NCBI RefSeq assembly: GCF_031119625.1
Contig: NZ_JAVHZV010000003.1
Coordinates: forward strand, 62,001 to 126,000
DNA from: Pseudomonas sp. G34
GTDB lineage: Bacteria > Pseudomonadota > Gammaproteobacteria > Pseudomonadales > Pseudomonadaceae
DNA length: 64,000 bases
Direction: 5' to 3'
Positions 56,172 to 64,000 of the stretch are shown piece after piece. Below the pieces are notes generated by a model, which was given only the letters and a program-made list of their open reading frames with translations, was not told where the DNA came from and did no database searches. Made by a program: the position numbers and the translations under genes. Numbering within the stretch: position 1 is the first letter of the stretch; each line of letters starts with the position of its first letter.

Positions 56172-57152
56172 CTAGTTGACGGTGGCGCCGGACACTTCGA
56201 TCACCTCGCGCCAGCGCTCGATTTCCTTGTCCAGCAGGTTGCTGAAGTAGCCACTGTCTTCGTTGAGCACCACGCTGCCCTCGGCTTCCATCGCCTGGCG
56301 CACCTTGTCCGAGCGCAGTGCTTCGTTGATCACCTGGTTGAGCTGGGCAACCCGCTCATCGGAGAGCCCGGCGGGGCCGACCACCGCCTTCCAGTCAGCG
56401 GTTTCGAAGCCCTCGAAGCCGCTTTCGGCAACGGTGGGCACCTGCGGCAGAATCGCACTGCGCTGCGCCGAGGTAACGGCCAGCGGCCGCAGCGAGCCGG
56501 CGCGAATGTGCGGCAGTACGCTGGGCATGCTGCCGATATAGATGTCGACCACCCCGCCCATCACGTCGGAAATCGCCTGGGCGATGCCTGGGTAAGGAAC
56601 GTGGGTCAGCTCGATACCGGCCTTGTTCTGCAGCAGCTCCAGCGACAGGTGCGCCACGGTGCCGGAGCCCGGCGTGCCGAACAGCAGGCGACCCGGCTCA
56701 CCCTTGGCCTCGGCGAGCAGGCCCGGCAGGTCCTTGAGCGGTGAATCACTGCGCGCGACGATCACCATCGGCTGGGTGGAGATCACCGCGATATGGCGGA
56801 AATCCTTCTTGGGGTCGTAGGGAATGTCCTTGTACAGGCTCGGATTGACCGCCAGGTTGGAGGTCTGCCCGATGGCCAGCGTCTGCCCGTCTGCGGAGGC
56901 GCGGGCCAGCTGTGCCAGGCCGATATTGCCGCCGGCGCCGGGCCGGTTCTCGACCACGAAGTTCCAGCCGGTGCTTTCGCCGACCTGCTGGGTCAGCTGG
57001 CGTGCAGAGATGTCGGTGCCGCCGCCCGGTGGGAACGGCACGATGAAATTGATGTTGCCCTTGGGATAGTCAGCGGCCTGCACCGCCCCCATCGATACGC
57101 TCAGGGCGAGCAGGGCCGTGGCAGTTAGCTTTCTTGTGATAGTGCCAATCAT
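56172..57152 (-). CDS. tripartite tricarboxylate transporter, periplasmic binding protein TctC/Bug (operon 2)
   Basis: A 326-residue exported solute-binding protein of the Bug family with a signal peptide cut after VQA (about residue 26). INFIVPFPPGGGTDISARQL is the ligand-loop signature and VVENRPGAGGNIG the second. It binds a carboxylate in the periplasm and delivers it to TctAB. The ATG at 57152 gives the normal signal peptide. It leads operon 2; about 280 bp upstream is a 31-bp element shared with operon 1. Confidence 0.9.
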   Translation of the reverse strand: MIGTITRKLTATALLALSVSMGAVQAADYPKGNINFIVPFPPGGGTDISARQLTQQVGESTGWNFVVENRPGAGGNIGLAQLARASADGQTLAIGQTSNLAVNPSLYKDIPYDPKKDFRHIAVISTQPMVIVARSDSPLKDLPGLLAEAKGEPGRLLFGTPGSGTVAHLSLELLQNKAGIELTHVPYPGIAQAISDVMGGVVDIYIGSMPSVLPHIRAGSLRPLAVTSAQRSAILPQVPTVAESGFEGFETADWKAVVGPAGLSDERVAQLNQVINEALRSDKVRQAMEAEGSVVLNEDSGYFSNLLDKEIERWREVIEVSGATVN

Positions 57153-57550
57153 GGGAGGCGATCCTCTTGGAGTGTCTGGTGGCCACGGCAGTACTGCCAG
57201 GGCCCTTTCTCTTGATGCGCGGGTGATCGGCAGGCAGCCGAGCACCGCTCAACGACGTAGCTGGGACGCGGGCGCGCGCGCAGACGTGGCTGGGAGAAAG
57301 ACGGCGGGAACTGTGCAGAGCCGGGGGCAGGCGCCCGGCAGGGGTACGTTTCGGCTCATGGTGCGGACCTTGTTGTTCTACTTCACCAGGGGCAGGCGTG
57401 GCCTGCCGCGAATAGACCTAGAGCCTACCATAAAGAAACGTCGTTTCAATATTGAATTTATCAACGTACAAATACAGCCAAATATGCCGATAAGACCGCA
57501 CGCAGGATGAGTAAGATCAAATATTTAGAAACGATATTCTATTTATATCG
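57153..57550. other. intergenic region upstream of tctCBA operon 2
   Basis: 398 bp without a gene. It becomes AT-rich near 57420-57550, unlike its surroundings, and holds the shared operator-like element (57424-57454). AGAAACGATA occurs twice (57528-57537 and 57553-57562), the second overlapping the end of the amidohydrolase gene. Confidence 0.5.
57424..57454. promoter_or_regulatory. shared tct element, copy 2, with GAAACG-T-CGTTTC palindrome
   Basis: This 31-bp block matches 61442-61472 at 27 of 31 positions. Its core (57435-57447) is a perfect 13-bp palindrome with half-site GAAACG. It is upstream of tctC of operon 2. The shape suits an IclR-family dimer; an iclR gene is at 61.6 kb. Confidence 0.6.
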
Positions 57551-58351
57551 CTAGAAACGATAGAGCGCCGCCGGGTTGTCGACCAGGCAGGCCTGCAGCT
57601 GGGCGCTGCTCAGCTCGCGACGCAGAAAGGCCAGCATGTCCGCCGAGCGCGGTAACGGCGGCGGCGTCATCACGTGGGGCCAATCGCTGCCCCACAGGCA
57701 GCGCTCGGGATAGTGCGCGAGCAAATGGCGCAGCGGCCTGGCGAGGTCATCGTAACGGCCGATCTGCCGGCTGACGCGAGTCGGCGCCAGCTTGACCCAC
57801 ACCCGCCCGCTGTCGAGCAGGCGACACAAGTCCGCCAGGTTTTCCGTACTGTCAGGCGCGATATGGCCGAAGTGATCGAGCACCAGTGCTTGACGGGCCG
57901 GCAACCGGCCCAGCAACGCCTGCAGCGCAGCGTAGCGCTGCGGCTCGGTGTTGAGCTCCACGTGCCAGTCCTGCTCGAAGGCACGCGCGGCGAGGGCCGG
58001 CAAGCGTTGCAAGTCGTTGATGCCCAGCCGCGTGCGGTCCTGGATGCGCACGCCCCGCACCCCCGCCTCGGCCATTTCGGCGAGCCCGCTGGTGCCTTCA
58101 TCGATCATCACCACACCGCGCAGCGCGATGTGCCTGGCACTGCCCAGCACCTCGAGCAGGTGGCTGTTGTCGGTTCCATCGATGGACGCCTGCACCAGCA
58201 CCGCCCGAGCGATGCCATCGACCATGGCCTCCTCGCGAAAGGCCTCGATGCCCTTGCGCGGCGGTTGGTAGCTGGCCTCGGTATAAGGCCGGCTGGCCGA
58301 GAAGACGTGGACGTGACAGTCGCACAGCGGTGCCGAGGCTGGCTGCGTCAT
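57551..58351 (-). CDS. amidohydrolase-2 family hydrolase (LigI/PDC-hydrolase-like)
   Basis: A 266-residue TIM-barrel hydrolase. It has DCHVHVFS near the N terminus (metal-binding HxH), LVLDHFGHI in mid-protein and LWGSDWPHVM near residue 220 (metal Asp), the layout of LigI-type 2-pyrone-4,6-dicarboxylate lactonases and related lactone hydrolases. Its start overlaps the stop of tctA by 4 bases, so it is expressed with a carboxylate importer and probably hydrolyses the imported lactone or carboxylate. The substrate is not known. Confidence 0.85.
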   Translation of the reverse strand: MTQPASAPLCDCHVHVFSASRPYTEASYQPPRKGIEAFREEAMVDGIARAVLVQASIDGTDNSHLLEVLGSARHIALRGVVMIDEGTSGLAEMAEAGVRGVRIQDRTRLGINDLQRLPALAARAFEQDWHVELNTEPQRYAALQALLGRLPARQALVLDHFGHIAPDSTENLADLCRLLDSGRVWVKLAPTRVSRQIGRYDDLARPLRHLLAHYPERCLWGSDWPHVMTPPPLPRSADMLAFLRRELSSAQLQACLVDNPAALYRF

Positions 58352-59838
58352 GCTCGAGCACTCCCACGGGCATGGCGATAATGCTGGTAGGCCGCCCCCA
58401 GCGCACCTAGCAGCGTCAGCCCGAGCAGGCTCAGCACGATGGGCGAGTGAATGAAGATATCGAGGCTGCCACCGCCGGTCAGCAGCGCCTGGCGCAGGCT
58501 CTGCTCCAGCGGCTGGCCGAGAATCAGGCCGATCAGCAGCGGCGGCAGCGGGAAGCCGGCGCGGCGCAGGGCAAAGCCCACCACGCCGGCCGCCAGCATC
58601 ACGCCAACGTCGAACAGGTTGTTGTTCACCGAATAGGCACCGAACAGCGCCAGGATGGCGATCAGCGGGTAAAGATGGCGGGGCTGGATGCGGATCACGT
58701 GCACCGCACCGCGGAACATCGCCAGGCCGAAGATGATGCAGGGTATCGCCAGCAGGATCAGCGCCTGGAAGATCGCGTAGATCTCCACGCCATGGTCCCG
58801 AAACAGGAACGGCCCGGGGGTCAGCCCCTGCAGCATGAAGGCGCCGAGGATCACCGCGGTCACTGCGTCACCGGGAATACCGAGGGCCAGCATCGGCACC
58901 AGCGCGCCGCCAGTCACCGCGTTGTTGGCCGCCTCGGGCGCCGCCACGCCCTCGACCTCGCCTTTACCGAACGCCTCCCTGCGCGGCGAACGCGAACGCG
59001 CCAGGTTGTAGCTGACGAACGCCGGCACGGTGGAGCCGATGCCCGGCAGAATGCCCACGAAGGTGCCAATCAGCGACGACAACAGCAGCGTACCGCGCAT
59101 CCGCCACATGGCCAGAAAGCCCACCTTGCCGCCATCCACGCCCACCGGATCGGCCTGGGTGTGCTGGCCGCGGCGGCGATCGAAGACCTGCTGCAGCACC
59201 TCGGACATGGCGAACAGGCCGATCAACACGGGAATCAGCTGCAGACCGTCCTCGGCCGAGAAGCTGCCGAAGGTGAAACGCGGCAGGCCCTCGATGGGAT
59301 CGAGGCCGACGATGCCGGCAGTGATGCCGAGCAGCACCATGATCGCCGAGTCGAGCCTGGAGCCCCCACCAAATAGTACGATGATCGACAATGCGAAGAA
59401 CATCAGCGCAGCCATCTGCGCCGGGCCGAAGTCCAGGGCGAAGGCGGCCAGCGGCTGCGCCAGCAGGATCAGCACCACGCAGCTGAACAGGTTGCCGAAC
59501 ACGCTGGCATACAGCGCCACGCGCAACGCCTCCCCCGCCCGCCCCTGCCGGGCCATGGGATAACCGTCGATCACCGTCGCCGCCGACGACGGCGTACCCG
59601 GCACACCGAGCAGGATGGCGGAGATCGAACCACCGAAGATCGCGCCCTGATACACCCCCAGCAACAGGATGAGTGCCGGGATCGGCGGCATGCTGAAGGT
59701 CACCGGAATCAACAGCGCGATGGCCATGGTCGGCCCAAGGCCGGGAATGGCGCCGATGATGATGCCGACGATCACACCGGTGACAGCCGCCACCAGCACC
59801 CAGATATCCAACAAGGCGTAAAAAGCGTCGAGAAGCAT
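58348..59838 (-). CDS. tripartite tricarboxylate transporter, large permease TctA (operon 1)
   Basis: A 496-residue TctA-family permease with two GxxPGxGxT/S repeats (GAIPGLGPTMAIALLIPV and GILPGIGSTVPAFVSYN) and PEAANNAVTGGAL. It is clearly diverged from the other TctA in the window (54165-55661), so the two operons are not a recent duplication. It follows tctB by 28 bp and overlaps the amidohydrolase start by 4 bases. Confidence 0.92.
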   Translation of the reverse strand: MLLDAFYALLDIWVLVAAVTGVIVGIIIGAIPGLGPTMAIALLIPVTFSMPPIPALILLLGVYQGAIFGGSISAILLGVPGTPSSAATVIDGYPMARQGRAGEALRVALYASVFGNLFSCVVLILLAQPLAAFALDFGPAQMAALMFFALSIIVLFGGGSRLDSAIMVLLGITAGIVGLDPIEGLPRFTFGSFSAEDGLQLIPVLIGLFAMSEVLQQVFDRRRGQHTQADPVGVDGGKVGFLAMWRMRGTLLLSSLIGTFVGILPGIGSTVPAFVSYNLARSRSPRREAFGKGEVEGVAAPEAANNAVTGGALVPMLALGIPGDAVTAVILGAFMLQGLTPGPFLFRDHGVEIYAIFQALILLAIPCIIFGLAMFRGAVHVIRIQPRHLYPLIAILALFGAYSVNNNLFDVGVMLAAGVVGFALRRAGFPLPPLLIGLILGQPLEQSLRQALLTGGGSLDIFIHSPIVLSLLGLTLLGALGAAYQHYRHARGSARA

Positions 59839-59866
59839 GGCAATGTCTCAGCCGGAGGCCCGGCGG

Positions 59867-60340
59867 TCAGGGAAGCGGAATATTCAAGGCGTGGCGCGCA
59901 CCCAGGGTGACCAGCACGGCCACCGCCAGCGGCAGCAGCAGGCCGAGCGCCAGGCGCCGCTCGCCCAGCAGCCACGCCAGCGCGATACCCACGGCAGCGC
60001 TGCAGAGCAGAAAGCCCAGGGCATCCATCGCCAGCACCGCGCCGCCCACCAGCAAGCCGACCAGCAACACCCGCGCCCAGTCCAGCGCCGCGCCCGGCGC
60101 TTCTTCGAGCTCCGCGCGGCGTAGCCACAGGCGCAGTGCGGCGGCCACTGCCAGCAGGGCGAGAACCAGGCGAGGAAAGAAGCGTGCATCCGGGCCGCTG
60201 TCACCGAAGTCGAACACCAGCACCTGCGCCTGCAGGCTGGCCAGCCCACCCAGCGCCACCAGCAGGATCGCCACGCTGGCCAGGCTTGGCAGGCCGAAGC
60301 GGCGCTTCTGGTCGGCAGTGTCGTGCGATGGCTTGCTCAT
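59867..60340 (-). CDS. tripartite tricarboxylate transporter, small permease TctB (operon 1)
   Basis: A 157-residue protein with four hydrophobic helices (VAILLVALGGLASLQAQVLV, FPRLVLALLAVAAALRLW and others) in the TctB pattern. Its start overlaps the tctC stop by 4 bases, indicating translational coupling. Confidence 0.87.
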   Translation of the reverse strand: MSKPSHDTADQKRRFGLPSLASVAILLVALGGLASLQAQVLVFDFGDSGPDARFFPRLVLALLAVAAALRLWLRRAELEEAPGAALDWARVLLVGLLVGGAVLAMDALGFLLCSAAVGIALAWLLGERRLALGLLLPLAVAVLVTLGARHALNIPLP

Positions 60341-61305
60341 CGTTTCAACTCCTCGGCCAGGCTCCGATACACCGCCAGGTTGCGCTGGATCACTTCATCC
60401 ATCTGTTCACCGGAAAGAATCCTCACCGGCTGGCTGAGCTTGTCCATATCACGGGCGAAAGCCTCGGACGCCGCCGCTTCGGCGAAGGCCGCGCGCAGCC
60501 GCTCGACCCGCTCGGCCGGCACGCCACGCGGCACCATCAGGCCGACGATGGAGGGAAACTCGATGGCGTAGCCCGCGTCGGTGAGCGTCGGTACCGCGGG
60601 GAAGTCCGGGTCACGGCTGTCGTCGAGCACGGCCAACAGGCGCAGGCGCTCACCCCTGACCATGTCGCGATAGGCCGGCACCAGGCCGATATCGATATGC
60701 CCACCCAGCAGTGCCGCAGTCACGCTGGAGGCACTGCTGAACGGCACGTGCTGCAGATCTGCCGAGGTCTTGCGCACCAGCGCGGTAAAGGTCAGGCGCG
60801 GCCCGCTGAGGGCGCCAGCGGTGCCATAGGTGAGCCGCTTGCCGGCGGCCGCCGCGCCAAGCAGTTCGTCGAGCGAGCGATACGGGCTGTCGGCCCGCAC
60901 CAGCACGCCGTGATAGGGCCCGGAGTAATTCATCAGCGAGGTGAAATCGGCAATCGGGTCGTAGCCGACCGGGCGCAGCGCCGGGGTCACGAACAGCGGC
61001 GACGAGGTGGTGGCAATCACCGCGTAGCCATCGGCCTTGCGCGCTGCGAGGCCGCGCATGGCATTGATGCCACCGCCGCCGGGGCGGTTCTCGACCACCA
61101 CCGGCTGGCCGAGCAGGGGCTCGGCCAGGGCCGCCAGGCGGCGCGCGGAAATGTCCGTGGTGCCGCCCGCACCGTAGGGCACGATCAGCGAAATGGCGCG
61201 GCTGGGGTAGTCGGCAGCCCCGGCCAGGCTCGGGAAGAGCAACGGCAGCAGCGCAGCGACGACGAAGAAATAGCGGCGAACCGCAACGCTCGTGGGCGAT
61301 GTCAT
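60337..61305 (-). CDS. tripartite tricarboxylate transporter, periplasmic binding protein TctC/Bug (operon 1)
   Basis: A 322-residue exported Bug-family receptor with a signal peptide cut after AGA (about residue 30). ISLIVPYGAGGTTDISARRL and VVENRPGGGGINAM are the two family signatures. It is first gene of the operon tctC-tctB-tctA-amidohydrolase. A 31-bp element 140-170 bp upstream is shared with the other tct operon. Confidence 0.9.
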   Translation of the reverse strand: MTSPTSVAVRRYFFVVAALLPLLFPSLAGAADYPSRAISLIVPYGAGGTTDISARRLAALAEPLLGQPVVVENRPGGGGINAMRGLAARKADGYAVIATTSSPLFVTPALRPVGYDPIADFTSLMNYSGPYHGVLVRADSPYRSLDELLGAAAAGKRLTYGTAGALSGPRLTFTALVRKTSADLQHVPFSSASSVTAALLGGHIDIGLVPAYRDMVRGERLRLLAVLDDSRDPDFPAVPTLTDAGYAIEFPSIVGLMVPRGVPAERVERLRAAFAEAAASEAFARDMDKLSQPVRILSGEQMDEVIQRNLAVYRSLAEELKR

Positions 61306-61647
61306 GGGGTTCCCTTGTTCTTATTGTGGGAATGATGAATGCGATATCGCAGCTGGTTGCGCGCATCGCGGCACCGGCCAAGCCTGGCACCCATCCGCTC
61401 GCCACCCTGCAGGCGCGAACCGGATGTTCAACGAAGAACAGCCTAGCATAAAGAAACGCCATTTCAATAATGGCAATTCAAGACAACTCCAGCATTCCGC
61501 ACGGCTACCAGAGCCCGCTGGCTAAACCGAAAAAACACGGGTATGCAGCGCCATCTCTTTCAAGGCGACGATGAACCCAATGAAATAAAATTTCAAAACC
61601 TTTCGAATGCCAAGCCAGGCGGCGGCGCCACTAGCGCCTCGCCATTT
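61306..61647. other. intergenic region between iclR and tctC operon 1
   Basis: 342 bp without a gene, with an AT-rich centre containing the shared tct element at 61442-61472 and likely the tct promoter. Nothing else is recognised. Confidence 0.5.
61442..61472. promoter_or_regulatory. shared tct element, copy 1
   Basis: Matches 57424-57454 at 27 of 31 positions. The core GAAACG-C-CATTTC (61453-61465) is a near-palindrome. Located between iclR and tctC, it is a good candidate operator for the adjacent IclR-type protein. Confidence 0.6.
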
Positions 61648-62352
61648 TCACGACCAGGCGAATTCCGCCTTGCAGCCAAGGCTGCGCGCCAGGGTGGCGG
61701 CCGCCTTGCAGAATGGCTCGCGCAGAATGCCGGCACGCTCGGCACTCAGGCGGCTGGCAGGGCCGGAGATCATCAGCGCACCGACCATTTCGTCCCCTGC
61801 CCCGAAGATCGGCAGCGCCATGGCCGCCGCATGGGGGTCGGTGACACCGCTGGAGTAATAGGGATCGGTCAATGCGCAGGCTTTCTCCAGGGTGGTACGC
61901 AGCGCCTGGGCGCCGGCAGCATTGTCCATCGGGCGCATGTCGCCGGGCTGCAAGTGCAGGCGCAGGCGATGGGGTGAATTGACCCGATACTGGCAAAGCC
62001 GGTAAGCGCCGTGGCGCACGTAGAGGGAGGCGGTCTCTCCGGTTTCGTCGGTCAGCGCCTGCAGCACCGGCATCACGTGGCGCTCCAGATCCAGGGCATC
62101 CTGGTACGCCGCATTCAGGCGCATGACCTCGCTGGCCAGCTGATAACGCCCGTCGGCCATGCGGTTGATCAGGCCGAAGGTTTCCAGGGATACGGTCAGG
62201 CGCATGATGGTGCTCTTGTTCAGACCGGTGCGGTCTGCCAGTTCGACCAGGCCCAGGGACACATCACCCACCTGGAAGGCCGTCAGCACCGTCAGCACAC
62301 GATCAGCAGAGGCGACACCGCTGACGGCCGGGCGCGGGCGTGTTTTGTTCAT
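61648..62352 (-). CDS. IclR-family transcriptional regulator
   Basis: A 234-residue regulator: an N-terminal winged helix (ADRVLTVLTAFQ, LVELADRTGLNKSTIMRLTV, about 15-75) and a C-terminal IclR effector domain (GETASLYVRHGAYRLCQYRV). GAGGA precedes the ATG by 9 nt. It is transcribed towards tctC operon 1 and probably controls both tct operons through the shared 31-bp element. It probably senses a carboxylic acid. Confidence 0.87.
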   Translation of the reverse strand: MNKTRPRPAVSGVASADRVLTVLTAFQVGDVSLGLVELADRTGLNKSTIMRLTVSLETFGLINRMADGRYQLASEVMRLNAAYQDALDLERHVMPVLQALTDETGETASLYVRHGAYRLCQYRVNSPHRLRLHLQPGDMRPMDNAAGAQALRTTLEKACALTDPYYSSGVTDPHAAAMALPIFGAGDEMVGALMISGPASRLSAERAGILREPFCKAAATLARSLGCKAEFAWS

Positions 62353-62489
62353 GGGGAGTTCCTCATCGAGAATCGAATCAACGGTAATGGCGGCATTATC
62401 GAGTCCCGGCGCCCCACTACGCCAGCGTCCCGTTGACTGCCCGCGCCCAGGCGCGGTTGTCGCCCCAGGCTGAGGCTGGCGACACGCCG

Positions 62490-63428
62490 CTAGCCCGCGC
62501 CCCAGCCAGATGCCATGGCATGGCCGGCCACCGGCAATTCGGCGCGCAGGATGCAGCCCGAATCCGACTCGGTGATGTACAGCGTGCGTCCGCCTGGCCC
62601 GCCGAAGGCGCAGTTGGTGGTGCCCAACCCCTTGGGCGAGCGCACCACGGCAAGCGGAATGCCGAGGGCATCATGCACCCACACCAGACCCATGCCGGTC
62701 TGACAGACCACCACGCCGTTGTCGCGGGTCAGCGCCAGGCCGTCGGGGCCGGCACGGCCGCCGGAGAACTGCAGGAACAGCCCGGCCTTGACCACCCGCT
62801 GGCTCTGCGACAACGGCAACCGCCAGACCGCATTGGCGCGGGTCACCGCCACGTACAGGGTATGCCCGGACGCATCCAGCACCAGGCCGTTGGGGCTCGG
62901 CACCTTGTCGATCAGGCAATCCAGGCGACCGCTGTCCGGGTACCAGCGATAGACACGGCCGCTGGGATCCTGCAGGCCGGTCTGCCCCTGGTCGGTGAAA
63001 TACAGCGCACCATCGGGGCCGAAGTGCAGATCGTTGCAGCCCTTGAAGCCTTCGCTGTCGGCATCACCGAGCACGCTCTCGACCTTACCGCTGGCCGGAT
63101 CGAGGGTCATGATGCCGTTGCGGAAGTCGGCGATGAAGATGCGCCCGCGGGCGTCGATCTTCAGGCCATTGGGCTGGCCGTCGTACTCGGCCATCAGCGC
63201 CACTTCGCCGCCCGGCGAGGCGCGGAAGATGCGCCCGAAGGGGATGTCGACGAACCACAGGTTGCCCTGCAGATCGAACGACGGCCCTTCGATGAAGCTG
63301 TCCACCGGTGCACCGCGGCGGTTCTTGTCCGCCCAGCAGGATGGCGCTCCTGGGCGGCGCAACGAGGCGGGCAACTGGGTGAATACCTCGGCCTCGATCA
63401 GCAGCGGGTCGGGATGGGGGAATGCCAT
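62490..63428 (-). CDS. SMP-30/gluconolactonase-family lactonase
   Basis: A 312-residue six-bladed beta-propeller. EGPSFDLQGNLWFVDIPFGR near residue 45 includes the metal Glu; CNDLHFGPDGALYFTDQGQT holds the Asn and Asp ligands; SPNGLVLDASGHTLYV adds a third region. It probably hydrolyses a sugar-acid or similar lactone. GGAGG, which lies inside the end of the upstream TRAP gene, precedes the ATG by 8 nt, so the two genes are co-expressed. Confidence 0.88.
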   Translation of the reverse strand: MAFPHPDPLLIEAEVFTQLPASLRRPGAPSCWADKNRRGAPVDSFIEGPSFDLQGNLWFVDIPFGRIFRASPGGEVALMAEYDGQPNGLKIDARGRIFIADFRNGIMTLDPASGKVESVLGDADSEGFKGCNDLHFGPDGALYFTDQGQTGLQDPSGRVYRWYPDSGRLDCLIDKVPSPNGLVLDASGHTLYVAVTRANAVWRLPLSQSQRVVKAGLFLQFSGGRAGPDGLALTRDNGVVVCQTGMGLVWVHDALGIPLAVVRSPKGLGTTNCAFGGPGGRTLYITESDSGCILRAELPVAGHAMASGWGAG

Positions 63429-63431
63429 GGT

Positions 63432-64000
63432 TCAACCTCCAGCGGTCAGATTGGGCAGCCACAGGGCGATATCGGGCACGCCGATGAGCAGCAGCAGGAA
63501 CGCCAGGATGATGCCGAAGAACGGCAGCACGCCCATCACCACGTCCTCCACCTTGGTCTCGGCATCCGAGCCGGCCACCACGAACAGGATCACCCCCAGC
63601 GGCGGCGTCAGCTGGCCCAGCTCGACCAGCACCACCACGAAGATGCCGAACCAGATCGGATCCACGCCCATGGCCATCAGGGTCGGGAAGATCACCGGCA
63701 CGATGATCGCGATCATCCCCAGCCCTTCCATGAAGCAGCCGAGAATGGCGAACACCAGCATCAGGATCAGCAGCAGGCCGAGCTTGGACAGCCCGGCCTG
63801 GGACACCCAGTCCAGCAGTTGCTCGCCCACCCCGGACAGCGCGGTGGCATAGGCGAAGATCATCGAGATGAACACGATGAACAGCACGTTGCCGCTCATC
63901 AGCAGGGTGCGCGACAGCGCCTCGCTGAGCATCGCCATGCTCAGGCGCCGGTACAGCGCGGCGATCAGCATGGCACCGACCACGCCCAGCGCACCGGCTT
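63432..64000 (-). CDS. TRAP transporter large permease DctM/DctQM, 5' truncated by window edge
   Basis: The last 189 residues of a DctM-type large permease; the frame stays open to the window edge. Hydrophobic helices (GNVLFIVFISMIFAYATALS, MIAIIVPVIFPTLMAMGVDP, WFGIFVVVLVELGQLTPPLG) and the LTPPLG motif are characteristic. It should import a dicarboxylate or sugar acid, and is followed after 3 bp by the SMP-30 lactonase gene, suggesting a lactone or sugar acid substrate. Confidence 0.9.
   Translation of the reverse strand, partial: AGALGVVGAMLIAALYRRLSMAMLSEALSRTLLMSGNVLFIVFISMIFAYATALSGVGEQLLDWVSQAGLSKLGLLLILMLVFAILGCFMEGLGMIAIIVPVIFPTLMAMGVDPIWFGIFVVVLVELGQLTPPLGVILFVVAGSDAETKVEDVVMGVLPFFGIILAFLLLLIGVPDIALWLPNLTAGG

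Overview
This 64-kb window is GC-rich and densely coded. The gene content (guaBA, a DUF1289 / gamma-carbonic-anhydrase / Nudix trio, a PACE efflux gene next to a LysR gene, a COG3650-type lipoprotein, tripartite tricarboxylate transporters, intergenic GTAGGGTGGATGA-type repeats) suggests a Pseudomonas or close gammaproteobacterial relative. Species cannot be called from the sequence alone. No rRNA, tRNA, CRISPR array, transposase, integrase or phage gene was seen.

Layout. (1) 1-12.0 kb: the 3' part of a GGDEF-EAL c-di-GMP protein, a small hypothetical gene behind a perfect hairpin, a giant cyclic beta-1,2-glucan synthase (ndvB type, 2874 aa), two very small stress-type genes and a Crp/Fnr-type regulator. 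(2) 12.1-42.7 kb: a catabolic block bracketed by an exact 70-bp direct repeat (12138-12207 and 42701-42770). The repeat consists of the last codons of guaA plus its downstream terminator, so the block looks like a genomic island (about 30.6 kb) integrated at the 3' end of guaA, a known integration hotspot. The right inner end holds a gabD-like gene cut off after 63 codons. (3) 42.7-54.0 kb: core-like genes: guaA, guaB, a zinc-ribbon protein, PACE efflux, LysR, NIPSNAP, DUF488, lipoproteins, gamma-carbonic anhydrase, a Nudix CoA pyrophosphatase and a YadGH-type ABC exporter. (4) 54.1-64.0 kb: carboxylate uptake and catabolism on the minus strand: two TctCBA tripartite transporters, a LigI-like amidohydrolase, an IclR regulator, an SMP-30 lactonase and the end of a TRAP (DctM) transporter. 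The two Tct operons share a near-identical 31-bp upstream element containing a GAAACG-N-CGTTTC-type palindrome.

How the island genes may work together. The right half (31.8-42.6 kb) is a complete homoprotocatechuate meta-cleavage cluster: regulators HpaA and HpaR, a phenylacetaldehyde-type dehydrogenase, HpaG1, G2, E, D, F, the transporter HpaX, HpaH and HpaI, ending in the truncated gabD. The ring hydroxylase is elsewhere in the same island (23.2-25.4 kb), and is not HpaBC but the Acinetobacter-type C1/C2 pair, whose reductase carries a MarR-like C-terminal domain. The left half (12.3-23 kb) holds an outer-membrane porin, a FeaR-like AraC regulator, a tightly coupled moaF-SDR-SDR operon, a LuxR regulator, a cupin, a PuuB/OrdL-type FAD amine oxidoreductase, a soluble PAS chemoreceptor and an APC permease. 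The simplest reading is uptake and oxidation of an aromatic amine such as tyramine to 4-hydroxyphenylacetaldehyde, then 4-hydroxyphenylacetate, then homoprotocatechuate, then pyruvate plus succinate semialdehyde. The amine-oxidising step and the role of MoaF and the SDRs are inference. A lower-GC stretch (about 25.5-31.6 kb) interrupts the pathway with an MPH-like metallo-hydrolase, an MDR reductase, a LysR regulator, a luciferase-like oxidoreductase and an unrecognised gene split by an in-frame stop.
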